Source: Polymyxa betae (lineage: Eukaryota; Endomyxa; Phytomyxea; Plasmodiophorida; Plasmodiophoridae). From it: a stretch of 64,000 nucleotides of DNA. The notes beneath the pieces are model-generated. The model was given only the letters and a program-made list of their open reading frames with translations. It did not search any database and was not told the origin of the DNA. Position 1 is the stretch's first letter. Each line of letters begins with the position of its first letter. Made by a program: the position numbers and the translations under genes. Below are positions 21,469 through 34,004 of the stretch, piece after piece. The stretch lies in the NCBI GenBank assembly GCA_003693705.1, contig RBZT01000631.1, positions 20,916 through 84,915 on the forward strand. The letters are read 5' to 3'.

Positions 21469-24400
21469 ATGGCGGACGATGGTGAGGACGATTTGGTCTG
21501 CCTTGACCTCAATGGATGCCGCTGTACTGATTTGGCTGATGTAAATGCTGCCGACGCTGCCCGAACTGCATTTGCTTTCCTTCAACATAACCATTTATCT
21601 CTCTGGACCGATTTCATACACTTTCAGTCGCCACTGCGAGTTCTGGGTTTGTTCCACCCCAATCACAGGGCTTATCTAAATCAGTCGTAGATTTAAGCCA
21701 TAATTTGTTCATTTCGTTGCCAGCAGGATCGTTCTGGGATGCGTTTCCATGCCTCCAGTTGCTGTATCTTGATAGTAATGCAATTACGTCAGTGGCGTCC
21801 CTTGCATCATTGGCACGGCTTAAAAAATTGAGCGGTCGGCTGGGCTTTTGCTTTGCTTTGTTAATTATGAATGTTATCTGGTAGTCGTTTCATTCGCTCG
21901 AAACCCTGTCGCTGTGAAAACTGGATATCGGCTCGAACTCCTGAACACCCTTCCGCACCTGGCAATGATCGACGATTACATAGTAAGCGACCAGGAACGA
22001 TTACGCCAATGGAATCTTGGTCCTCTTCTGATCCCGACCACGGGTCGCTTCCAGTTCCCCAGGCTGGCTGTGATGCCTGGTGATGGACCAGTATGGCATA
22101 CTGCTTTACAAATGGATATGTTGTAGTTAATAGCCGTTCTAAGCACGTTTGCCGTCTACGACTTGAATTGTATCTGCAACATTTGCATGCTGCCGAGGAG
22201 CGATTATCGCCGATTCGCACTCTACAACGATGGTGGAAGATACAGCGGAATCGACGTAAGATGCTGGAAGAACGGTTAGGTCCATATAGGTGTCGCTATA
22301 AGTCTATAACGGTATTTTGAACAGAATGACCCAGATGACAGGTCGCCTGCAACGTCAGCCAACAGTTCAGGACTTGAAACGTCGCATAACTAGACAGGCG
22401 GTCGGATAACTTTTCATTGCTCGGCATGAAATATTTACATGATAACAGTCAAAGGCATCGTCAGTCGGATCAACTACTCATGTGCGACTGAATTCCGTTA
22501 GTAAAAGTGACGATGAGGTCGATGACGATAATGGAACTACCCGAACTGTTGATGTTGAATATGACACGCGAAAAGTACAGCCAGTTCAGCAACTCGTTGC
22601 AATAGTGATTGAGGTAACTTTGCAGATCCGAAGGCGTGCCGAGATCCAAGAAGAACTAAACACGATAGTATTGGTCGGTCGCGACAGAACAGGAGCATTC
22701 TCTCGGTTGATACTTCAGGCCCGGGCAGTCACTCCTGGCTCCCATGTGCCAGATGATGATCTTGTGGTGACACCTGTCAACATACGTGCCACCCCTACAA
22801 ACGAATTCAAAGTTGCAGTTCGTAATCGGACCTTAACCCAGGTATGCAGACAATCCAAACTAAAATCCGATACGATTTTCTTACAGGCGGTAGCCAACAA
22901 CAAAGCTTTACAGCCAAACGAACCGAACATCTTAATTGGCAGGCGACTTTGTCATCCATGTCGTATGTGGCGGGAATCATTCGGCAGGGGGTGGTCTGAA
23001 AACGCGCTGCCTGATGAGGATTTCCAAGTGTACCGATTCAAAACTCCCAGCATTGGTTTCCGTGAATCTCTTTTGCGATTAATAGCTTCCTACAATTTCG
23101 GTTCGTCTTATCATAGATGCTAGTGTTCATCAGAGATGATTGATGTTCCTTAATCAGATGCGGCCAAACGCGGTCTCAACCCACTCAATGTATTACTCTA
23201 TCGTTATGTTCTTGAGTGGGTCTCAGCCGGGCGTATCCAATGCTTATGGAGGGGATGGCGTCATCGTCGTCAATTCGCAGCATATCTTTATGAAGCTCGT
23301 CGGTGGCGACGAGCTGCAGTTTGCCTCACACAAGCATGGCGAAACTACCTATTGCGGTTACGCTTTTGCATGCTTCGCGATGCTTCAGCAATTTGCAATG
23401 CGATTAAATCCCCAAAATTGTTCCTCTCTCGACCAGCTCTTGATTTACTTTTGGTAGAAGGTCTTGCTGACGATTCTGAACTGCTCAGACGTTTTGCAGA
23501 CCGCTCCGAATCCTTTCCGGCGTTTGCAGTTGTTCCCAGAACATCGCATCTCATTCTCAGTCGCTGAAGGGACTGGCGATCGAGTTGTGCTTTACAGCAA
23601 GAATCCACTATCACGTCCGAGTCCAACTTGGCTTGGTAATGAGGATTTTGATGTTGAAATAGCTGAAAATGAATGCAACGATGATAACCAGCTTCGTTTG
23701 GGGCTTCGTGACCTGATTCAGCGCCACACTGCTTCCGAGCTAAAGGTTGCTTCTTTTGCTATTTGAAATTATTATCGTTGATTTTGATAAAAGGTCTTGC
23801 CGCAAAACAGAACTGTGCAAACTACAGAAAGTTTATGGTTGTTCGAGTTCCCAAGCATAAGGCAAGCCCAACTTCGAGCTTTCCTTCTTTTGGTTCACAC
23901 CTGGGACCCTATTACGAGAACCTTTTGCCATGCGCGGCCGGCCATGTGCAACACAGAAGGAATCTGGATACCGATCGGATCCGAAATCGAACCGCCGACT
24001 GAATACCGCAACGTGCCAAAATTTTCGTCTGCTGCTGATGACAGCGGAGATGAGGCAGCTAGGGCTGCTGTAATTCCCATTATCCGATCGCATGTAAATG
24101 AAAATGGCGTTGACAAGCTGATCCACTTTATCGACAGGTTAATGGTAATGCTAGGTTGTCCGTCTTGATGGCTCAATTCCATGTCAGAGAACTAGTTGAA
24201 ATCGACCCCGAAGTCGCTGAGAGCCATGGTTTGAAATTACCTGAATATATTGAGGAGGCCACTATTGTCGACGATCTCATCGATATCGGAGATTTCTTGC
24301 TCCCCGATTTGGAAGTACGTGTGACGGCGCTAGTTCCCATTACAGAACTGATCGTAACTTAACTGGCTTAGATCGATGATTACGACCAAGACTTGGAAAC

Positions 24401-25745
24401 TCGCATGCGTTGGCAGGCAATGAACCTGCAACTGGAAGCGTTTTGTAAGCACACAATTTGCAATTCTGCTTCATAATCTGAATTGTGACTTTTCATGTTA
24501 AACTGGAATATTTTTGAAAAAAAGCTAAATTTTGAACAGATCCAAATGCCGAAGAAAATACCAATCGAGCTGAGATTGGATTACATGCCAAAATGGCTTT
24601 GGCCGATTCTGTTCGCAAAGAATCTGATTATTTAAACAGCGCTTGTCAAACGGTACGAAACATTTCGTAATCCGTTCTATCTGCTGTCCAAACTGACCAA
24701 TCCTTAATAGGATCGTGAGCAGGATCTTGAACGCAAAAAAAGGACAGCCCAGACTCTGCGAGATTTGCATCAGAGTCGTCTAAACATGTACAAAATTCAA
24801 GCACGGCAACCTGATGGTTCGTATTTTCAAACACATGCCAATAGCGAAGCAACTCATCCGCTTACAGACCACTGCAAATCAGAAATCATAAACCAACGGC
24901 GACAGCGATTGGATCAGCTCCGGTCTTTAATCAATAAGGCCAAAGTAAACCAGGGTTTGTTCACGAAGCAAGTTCTCTAAGATGTCAGCTCAGATGCGCA
25001 AACGCCAGTTCCAGAAAGATCAAATGGTTGAAAAGCGTATTGCTCAAGTTCAACGCCATACGGATCGTATCAATGAGCGCCAACAGCTCATAGATGCGAA
25101 ATTAGCTGCTGATGGGGCTGCCAGATCTCGAGTGAATGAGTTGCATTCCGTCGCTCAGACTGCACAAATCGTTCGTGCTAATCGTCACCGGCTTGAGCGC
25201 GACGGCTTGCATTTCCGTCGCCAGTTATGCCAGATTTCCAAACAGATCCGTTCGGCGCAAGCGCAGGAGGCAGCGAACCTACGAGCTGCCATAACTGCTC
25301 GCGACGTTCAGGTCCGCAAAATTCGCGATGCTCGGTTGCGCCAAACTGTTCACGATCGCCTCCTTTCCGAGTTCAGTCGCAAGCGCCAAAATGCAATTGT
25401 ACAGGTTGTTTATTGTTTATGGATGCCCACGTGGTTTTTAAATGCTTACAGCAACTACGAGTTCGTGATCAAATCGAACAGAAACGCAATCAGGAGCAGT
25501 ATCCTGTAAACAAGTCCAGGATCGAAAGGCGTCAGATGCGACAAATCCAGAAGCAAATTGCCGAAGAAATCGCAACTTGTCGTGATGTACTTCGAGTTGA
25601 CCTCGCTGCTCATGAATTCGATGATATTACATCGAACTTGACCCGATCGATGGATGCTGATTTGACTTCAAGGTTAAATGAGCTTGAAGCACTGGCAAAT
25701 AATGTTCGCATGGCATGCACTCGTGTATTTAATAATAATGCCTAG
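21469..25745 (+). CDS. LRR-IQ-coiled-coil protein, LRRIQ3-like
   Basis: A gene of about 14 exons with mostly short introns. Residues ~1-150 are leucine-rich repeats (VLDLSHNLFISLPAGSF, LQLLYLDSNAITSVASLASL) capped by NPVAVKTGYRLELLNTLPHL, the usual LRR cap. Then come IQ-type motifs: IRTLQRWWKIQRNRRKML, RIQCLWRGWRHRRQF and LTQAWRNYLLRLRF, which bind calmodulin or related EF-hand light chains. The C-terminal third is a charged coiled coil (QKDQMVEKRIAQVQRHTDRI) ending at TAG 25743-25745. The order LRR, IQ, coiled coil matches LRRIQ3, a protein of ciliated cells. Introns include 28-nt (23461-23488) and 37-nt (24945-24981) examples. The junction around 22400-22490 is unresolved, so two genes remain possible there. 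Confidence 0.7.
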
Positions 25746-26360
25746 TTGAACGAAATCGTTCAACCATGCATTTACAAGATAGGCAATACAGTAACTCTGG
25801 GTTATAAGAGCATGGTGATTGAAATCAGGGTCCTAAAGTCTTTGATTCGGTTCTTAGGTGGAAATCCCTAAACCATAAATTCTAATTTCAAAATGAGGTG
25901 TATCGCTAAAGTTGATAGGTGGCCGTTGGAAACTGTAATCAACTCGTCTGTCAAGCGGCCCATGACACCTCCAGTTATTGTAAATTACTGGATACATCTG
26001 ATTTTACCGAGTTCTTTGCAAATCTTTTGATTCGCTGAAACCCGTCAAGCAATAGAATTCAGGGGCACATCTCCTTCCAATTTAGGTGCTGCTTCATCAT
26101 TTTCACCATATCCAGTCAGCAAAGCCAAGGAGAGTCTCAGTAAGGTGAGGTAGGCAGAACTCGTCTGCCCAATCCATCAGGGCACTCGAGCCCATATACC
26201 AGATCCTACTACTACTCCCCTGCTGGTTCGCCAGCTTATACCTGGCTAGTTTCCATGAGCGCAGGACTCGCTAGAAATGTAGAGCGCTTCATGTAGCTCG
26301 TCGTACTAGTCGTTTTTCTCCAAGACCTATTTCGGAATCATTTCACCATCTTTACAGACT
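25746..26360. other. Gene-poor spacer
   Basis: No frame of convincing composition and no tRNA-like structure on either strand. A few C-rich pyrimidine stretches only. Confidence 0.5.
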
Positions 26361-26369
26361 GATGCTGAC

Positions 26370-26720
<351 letters not shown>

Positions 26721-28600
26721 ACATCTTAACCGACATCCAGGCTGAGCGCGCTCCCTCAGAAGATGAATCCGTTTCGATTCATTTGAAATGGTTGCTGCTG
26801 TTAATTGATTTGTGTATCGTCTACGGGGCGTTGTGCTTCACATTCTGTGTGCTGCTGCGGTTCGGCACAGCCCAAGCTTGGTAATGCGACCAATAAATAA
26901 GGTCTGGATCCAGAATAAAGAGATATTTAAACTGCTGCAATCTTCTTTCCATAAACTGTTACGCCGCTATGTCGCCGTTTCATCTCTGAACATGTTCTAT
27001 CATGATTCTATCGTATTGTGGGTTACTTTACAACGTAGCTGTGAATTATTCACTGTGATGGATTCTAAGCTGAAGACTCCATCTGCGAACGACCAATGAG
27101 TTCAAATTGCGGAGTCAGTTTGTCGGATTTGAATAGTGAAGTCGCACAGAATAAGCATTCTCGGGAAGAATCTGACACCAATGCTTCTTTATTGAGGATT
27201 TTATCCAATAACGGGGCATTGTAAATGGGTTTGTCTTCAATTCCACAGTGAGGCAATTTCGGATTTTAGGTTAACCATAAATGGGTAGGAATTTGTAAAA
27301 GATTTTCTAATGCCCCGTTATCCAAATCTTCAAAGTTGATTTGACGGATCTGGACTGTCGATGCATTATTTCAGCTTGACGAGTTGAGCCATTTGTTAGA
27401 CAGAAAACAGATCTTTATCAGTTGATGATATAGTGTGTTACTAGTAGTTGATATACGTTTACACAGCCTGACCGCAAACATCCCTGATTACTAGTACCAG
27501 GTAGCAAATATTCAAAAAGGCTGTGAGTGTAGAAAACCATTGTCTTGTGATCAGAATGTTATTTTCGCTTGTCTGCAGTTTGACAGCAAAAGGACACGAA
27601 TAGGATTGATTCTGTAATCAGGCATGATAGGAATCCAAGAATGAATTAAGAGCAACCACAGTCCACAGCGGTTGAGCGATTTTCATTCGTGATTTACACC
27701 AGGTGTTTTTCCCAGCGGGTTGGGTATCTGTCATGCGTGATTGGAAGTTTTCGAATGCAAATGCTATACTCATGCAATGACGTCATTTTAAATTGTGATT
27801 GAGCGCACCGGGCCGATTGTACTTCAGCTCAACATTGCAATAGCTTTCATGTTCTGAATGAACAGTATCATTAAAATCGCGATATGCTTCCACAGAACTT
27901 CCCGCTTATGGGTATTATCCTGGAAGCACAGGCCACACGGAGGCGCTTGTCTTCGCTCGAACAGAAATGTGGAGCCATTGGAACAGAGAGAATACTAGAA
28001 AAAAATTGGTAATTTGATAGAACGCATGCGGGGCCAAGTATGAAGCATGGGCGCGTGTAAACAAGCACCGGTGGGAGACAATACTATTTCACAAATGCGC
28101 GATTTACCCAATTACGCATGGAACCACGCACCCGCTGTGGCTCTAAGGAGATTGCCTTGCAAGCTTAAAGCATTAGCATTGAGAGAGACTTATAAACCTA
28201 GCTACAGAGCATTGATCTATCGCGTATCACACCCTAATATATTATATAAAGAAACTATAAGAGTTCCTATCGAAATAAAGGTTGTGTCGATTTCTGGCAT
28301 GAGTCTCCGTGCATACATATGAACAGGATTACCGAAACCGGAAACTGCCACTGTTATGAGATCACATTCAAGAGACAGGTTTGAAAGAATGTAGCAAGCA
28401 AGCTGCTGTGAGGTTTTGGGAGCTTGCACCAAGTCTCGGTGATTCTGGTCAATATGTTGGTGCTAGGTGTTAGCATTAAGTCCAGATAGTCCACGCACGG
28501 GAATATATCCTACCTGGATCGGTAACGCAGTCACAGATGTATGATTAAGCAAACTTGATAAATAGAAATATCTTGATATGCGGATTTGAAGATATGGTAT
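26721..28600. other. Gene-poor region with an inverted repeat
   Basis: Short frames on both strands show no recognisable protein. A minus-strand frame at 28217-28432 (for example ITVAVSGFGNPVHMYARRL) has some look of an Alba-type DNA/RNA-binding core, but it lacks an ATG and is too short to call. A perfect 13-bp inverted repeat is listed separately. Confidence 0.4.
27208..27321. repeat. 13-bp perfect inverted repeat
   Basis: ATAACGGGGCATT at 27208-27220 is the exact reverse complement of AATGCCCCGTTAT at 27309-27321, with flanks (TTTTATCCA / ATCCAAAT) showing further loose symmetry. The 88-bp spacer holds no gene. It could be a relic of a small inverted-repeat element. Confidence 0.75.
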
Positions 28601-28601
28601 G

Positions 28602-31134
28602 CTACCTAGTTCGGATGAGGTTCTCTCCCATAGCCCTTTCTGACGGAATAAAGGACCGGTTCGATGCTGCTTGGCCCTGAACAATCTGCGATGATGAAAG
28701 GAAGGGATTTGGCGAAATTGATGACACAGGATGGCTTTTCGGAATTAGCAGTGATGTAGAGAAATCCTTGACAATGCTTGGGACTAACGAAAGTAAAGCA
28801 TCCGCGGAATCCCCGTCAGTTTCAGAAAAAAAGGCAACTTGATCCGGTACATTCCGCAAAACAGGATCCGAACTCCGGGCGGAAATAATTGGCGCAGATA
28901 TCCCTTGCCGCGAAACAGGTCTATGCTCAATGGAACTCCCTTTTAAAGCAGTGGTCTTCAGTGCTTGGCTTAATGGATTCATACAATTCTTCTCAAAACT
29001 GCGCTGAGACCCACTGTTGGCATTGAATAACGCTACTCCAAACGGAGCATGTGAATCAGCTGGGTTTTCAACAACCGAACCAATTCTAGATTTCAAGCCA
29101 GAACTCGCATCTGCATGGGCAGGCGAAACTTCTGTAGAGTTCTGGGAATCGGATGAAATCTGTTCCACAGGTCGCTCAGAAGCTGGCTGCTCATCTTCAA
29201 AATCATGGATGCTTCCGACCTGAAAATCAGAATCATATGACACCTGAGAATCGGCAGCAGGGCCGGAACCAGCAGAGCCAGCTGAGTCGTCTTGGGAACC
29301 AAATACTTGTCCATCAGTCCCAAAAGGGACATTGGACATTTTCGTTGGTACTTCTGCATCCAGTGATTGACGAAGAGCTGTCAAATCACTGGAAGAAATG
29401 CTCTCAATTCCATTTGAAGCTGAAGAGACTATCCCGGAAACGGGCTGAGAACAGAGCTGCAGCCTCGGATCTTTAGGGATTGATTCCGCAGCTCCAAATG
29501 GAGTTGATGAGCTACCCCTCAGCGGGGCATCTTTAACCGCAGCAATCCTTAAAGTTTGCTTTAAAACGCCTTTCATTGCACTTTTCTTGGTCTTCCGAAC
29601 AGTATCGGGTGGAAGATAAATGCTGTATTCTAAGGTTTCCGTTTCGTCACAGAATGATATGGAGCGTTTGCACTCGATCTCCTTCTCTCTAGATGCTTTA
29701 TGACTTCTACTAGAAATGGACAAAGTTGAGAGGGCAAAAACCATACAGAAGAATGCTTACATTGTCTGTTCCAAAAGTTGCCATTTATCGCTGACTCGGG
29801 CAAGAAGGTTGGCGATGATAGTATCACCGGAATGGCTGGCTTTCAAAATTTTTTGAAGTGCTCTGCAATGAGTAGACGGAGTAACCGGAAGAACTTCGAG
29901 AAGCAGTAACGAGGTGCGTAGAAACACCTTGTCTTTTGATTTGATCCCATCTAAAATCCACTTTTCCAAATATTTGATGAAGTTGCTATTATGAAGCTTT
30001 ATCAATCTACGGAATAACAATTAGGCGTGATGTGTGTTTCCCTCAGAAAACTTACGTTGCAAGATGAATGTGATTAAAGAAATAGAATATATGCTCCAGA
30101 AATGCCGAGCGTCTCTCCGAAGGTAGGTTTGGAAGAAGCTTCACAGCGGCATCCGGATTGCGTGGCAGCGCGGGATCGGTATTCCTTTCGAAGTGACCAA
30201 TTCGTTGAAACACTCGCGAATTGAAAGCGGCTGGCTTAGTCGGACGTTTTCCAGGAAGTGCTGCTTGTAGCGCATCCTCGCAAGAGACAAAATCGTTGGA
30301 GTCCGATTTCTCGGCGTCAGGACTTGCTTGCTTGGCATTCACGTCAACATCTTCAACGAAACTGCTTTGGACTTTGGAACTCAAGGCATTCAGTTGCCTG
30401 AGTGCGGACGATCTTGGAGGTGGAGGCTTTTTCGAGGTGTCAAACTTCTCTGGCTGCGGACGTCTTGGAATACGAGACGGCAGTTGAGCACCGAAGAACC
30501 CTCTTTTCGACGAACGGCTTTTCGCAGCTAAGAGATGATTCGTTGACGTTAATACTGGACGTTGCTTGAATGCATCCTTTGTCTGCGCATTGACAGATAT
30601 TTCTGTCGGATGTGAATCGGACTCTGGATGGTCTGGAATCGGCAATTTTATCACTTGGGCAGGTCTAAATACAGTGTCCGAATCGGACTGTGCTGCCATA
30701 TCAGATGATGCCTGGGCAAACGAATTCGGTTCTTTCTCATGCAGATTGACTTTGCCATCTTTAGCACCATTGCCAACTGAAGACGCTTCGTTGTTTTTGA
30801 GCAGAGCATCGACATCAACAACAGAGTTCAGATCGGCGAGCGTTAACTGGGATTTTTTCCTCTTTTTGCGATGAGTTCTATCTGGATTCGAATTTTGCGA
30901 AAAATGCGAAAAACTCGCAGGAGTAGTATTTGGAGATGTTGTAATCCCGTATAGTTCTGCAATGGACTTTCTGGAGTCGATAAGCTTTAGTCCGAATGCA
31001 GATAGCGATTCTTGGCCAGGAACTTCATTATCAGCCCCGAAATCGTCATCAACATAAACAGACGACCGTTTGCGCTGGGAAGGAGATTGGTGTCCCGGGG
31101 GAGCTTGGGCCGTCATCATCGATCGGTGCGACAT
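28602..31134 (-). CDS. PNUTS-like nuclear PP1 regulator with TFIIS-N bundle
   Basis: Exons 31134-30056, 30006-29761 and 29709-28602, all junctions in phase. The ~360-residue N-terminus is charged and disordered with a basic patch (HRKKRKKSQ) and a second region rich in Arg and Pro. The end of exon 1 and exon 2 form a helical bundle of the TFIIS N-terminal/LW type (NSNFIKYLEKWILDGIKSKD ... LPVTPSTHCRALQKILKAS ... SDKWQLLEQ). Exon 3 opens with IECKRSISFCDETETLEYSI, which aligns with the PP1-docking segment of PNUTS (PPP1R10), including an RVxF-type motif RSISF and the following acidic turn. The rest is a Ser-rich tail. PNUTS directs protein phosphatase 1 to RNA polymerase II termination complexes. 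Unlike the animal protein, the bundle is internal instead of N-terminal, and no CCCH zinc finger is seen. Confidence 0.65.
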
Positions 31135-31137
31135 CAG

Positions 31138-32424
31138 TCAGATGGTGTCTAGTAACGCCTTGGTCCGAGTTGGCCTTTGATACAATCGTGTCGTAGAGAT
31201 CGACAGACAATAATCAATCTGCTTGATATCAAGAAAGAAAACTGCGCGTCCGACCCGGGCTTTGTGTGTGCAAGATTGTGGTGTGACCACTGTGACACGG
31301 CCGATATCGACTTCCACAGGACTTGGGAAAGTGGCTGCGCTGTTACTCGTCTGGCCAATGGCGAACTTCAAACTTCTCTGTACTTGCACGACGTGGAGAC
31401 ACTTTCCCTACTCCTCTCCTATTGCGCAGTGTATAGATTGGATTGTTGGGTACAGTCGTGCGACTCATTTTTGAGTCGAGATTACTTGATGTGGTTTAAG
31501 CGAAGTCATTATATCATCCTAGCGGTTAGCCCTGCATGCTTTGGTGAAGTCAATCTGCGGAATTACAATTAGCTAACAGAGTGATCTGTAGCGGTCTTTT
31601 GAGGCGGTTACTGGTTTTACAGCTTTTACATGCACTAAACTATTTCGTCTCGCTTCAAAGAAGCCTTCGTTTTAAACTCGATAAAAGAAAATAAATGCAC
31701 TTGGGCTTCATGATTACAGGCCTGCAAAGCCGAAAACTGGGCGCTAGTTGAAAGCTAGAGTCGCGTCATGATGAACTGCAATTCTACGAATCTATCATTA
31801 CGATTACCGATCATAAATCGATGAATGAATATCGCATGGTCCATGGATTCCTTAGCCTCGCTCGAATGCGGAATGGCATTCTGGTTGTATGCTCTCTGAC
31901 GATAGATTTACTTTTGCAAATAGACTGTTAATCATTCTTTTTGTAACTGGACTCTGGTCCATATTGATTGCAGACTCGCAAAGGAGTCAAAAATAATAAC
32001 CCGTGAATTCAAGCAAGATTAAATGCATAGTTCACTGATCTTTGTCAACAGTCGGCGCAAACGAAAACTCAGTCCAGAATATCCGATCAATATTGCTCTT
32101 AAAAGGCAATATATCACATAATAAACTTTCTGTCCAATCTTGCTCTTTGTAAGTGGTATCGGTGTATTACCGCTGAAGTATTTTACTTGTAGAGTTACGA
32201 ATTGTATGATCGAGCACCCCGGAACCCTCGGCCGGTGACCGCCCTCAGTCCCTCACTGCTCAGTGCTGTGTTTGTCTAATCGTTCTTCACTAGTTCTGAT
32301 ACACTGTTGGAGACAAACTCCGTGGAGTCGCGCATTTTTTATTGACAACAGCTCCTCTTTGGGACTATCTCTCTGATGCTGGGATCTTCGATCTGCTAAT
32401 ATCGTCTATCTGGCATCATTTGCC
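31138..32424. other. Divergent intergenic region between PNUTS-like and ELO-like genes
   Basis: Frames at 31177-31572 (plus) and 31138-31389 (minus) are both open but neither shows a domain or convincing splice structure. They could be 5' exons of either neighbour. From 31600 to 32424 nothing is recognised. GC-rich patches near 32220-32270 may belong to the promoter of the plus-strand gene. Confidence 0.4.
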
Positions 32425-33567
32425 ATGACTTCTTCGCTCGGGTCCTTGTTCCTACCTTTGACGTTCCTGTTTGAAAGCTTATCGAAGTTCCCGATTCTTT
32501 TATCTCTGTCTGTCGCCTATGTTGTCCTCTGCATGATTGCGCGCAGATATGCTCCTAAAGTTGAAATGCCAACATTCGATTTGTCTTCACAAGCATTTAA
32601 GTTGTGCTTTAGTTTATATCACCACTGGCTTCATTGCTTGCATCTTTGCATATCCTGGCTCTTGCTGGTCTTTCTGGCGTAATCGCATATATCATTGGTC
32701 GGCTATGTCATGCTGCTGCTGCTTATTCTAATGCCTTGATTAGTGGAAGAATTATCGACAGTATTGAGGCCAGCTACCATTTTCTCAACATTGTGCGATC
32801 CAGGTGGGAGCTTGTGGTCGTCTGGCGCTTTAGGACTGATTCAGAATCTGAATATGATGCTGAAAATTGTCGAAATGCATCACACATTCTGGATGTCAAT
32901 GTCAGGCCGGCAAGATCATGTCACTCCCTTCCAGCTTTACCACAATGTCATAATGCTTTGGATTGCTTGGTCACAAACCGGCCCTGATGGCTCATCCGTT
33001 CAGTGGCTTCCAATTTTGCTTAATTGCGGTACGATTTATGTAGCTTTGTGTTAAATTTGCGAGCTTTCCTTGTCACTTAAATCGGTTTCGTTTTGAAGCG
33101 CTGTTGTGCTTGTTAATCAGCCTGTTTTGCAAATGCTTTGTTCATTTTATTCTGAGCTCATCATTTTTTATCAAGCTATGTCGCTTGCGATTGATGTTCC
33201 CTTAGTTGTTCATGTATTTATGTACCTGTGTATGTACCAAGCGTACAGAGGCGGCAGGACGCCATTTTACACAACTCTTCCGATGCTTCAATTTTTTCAA
33301 GGTGTCATGACCTCTTGCGCCATCCTTGCTGTCTTCGCAGCTCGTTTTGTCCATGATTTTATCGATGCAGATCGATTCCGGTATTGGCGCTGCTCAGGAT
33401 CGTGGGCGTCGTTTCTGATTGCGGCATCTTTGGCGCTGTGCTATCCTCTCGGCTACATGACTTTGCACAAACCAGCAACTGACAACTGGCTAGCTGAACG
33501 TGGTCTGGGTCTGTTCTTCTCAATAGGGCATAATCTTCGTCACGAAAAAGAAGAAAAGCGAGAGTGA
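32425..33567 (+). CDS. Divergent ELO-family multipass membrane protein
   Basis: Multi-exon gene starting at ATG 32425 (SSLGSLFLPLTFLFESLSKF, hydrophobic). The middle reads LIQNLNMMLKIVEMHHTFWM then DHVTPFQLYHNVIMLWIAW, matching the ELO block with its lysine-x-x-glutamate helix and HxxHH region. The last intron (33029-33205) joins LLNC to VVHVFMYLCMYQAYRGGR, the ELO NxxxHxxMY motif. The C-terminus has further membrane helices and a KEEKRE tail resembling an ER-retention dilysine signal. ELO proteins condense malonyl-CoA with acyl-CoA in the ER. Here the histidine box reads Q-L-Y-H-N instead of H-x-x-H-H, so catalysis is in doubt. Internal exon borders between 32600 and 32860 are provisional. 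Confidence 0.6.
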
Positions 33568-34004
33568 AAATAAATTCTCAGCGGTGTCATTATCGGAAGA
33601 TGTTGTGTTCTATTGCACCCAAAGTGAAAGGAAGGCTTTACCTGTAGCTAATGTTAACACGAAAACCGAAAACTGCATTCTTCTATAGGAATGCCAGATT
33701 CTAATTGCAAAACTTGGCACAATTTATAGATGTCACAGTATCACTAACTTGGATAACAACCCTATAAACGTCGAAGAGAAAGCACTTCTCTAATGAGGAT
33801 AGGAAGTGTGCTTATATGACTATGATGTTACTGTTATTTATTTCCAGTTGAAACGTGCAAGTGCCGTGTAGGAATTCATGAATCGCTGTCGCATTTGATA
33901 ACTTGAGTAGTATTGATTCACGATCCCTTACGACAGCATCTGGCTAACTGGAGCGTTTCGTGGCGACAGCTACGGCTGCCATCAGCGGCAGCGTGCTAGC
34001 CAAG

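Noticed and set aside
21208-21594. Minus-strand 128-codon frame
   Set aside because: It overlaps the tRNA-Leu gene and the first exon of the LRR gene; no domain.
28217-28432. Alba-like protein on the minus strand
   Set aside because: No ATG, no splice-supported extension, and only vague similarity around GFGNPVHMYARRL.
32425-33567. First impression of a steroid 5-alpha/polyprenol reductase
   Set aside because: The C-terminal reductase motifs are absent, while the ELO blocks (K-x-x-E helix and NxxxHxxMY) fit.
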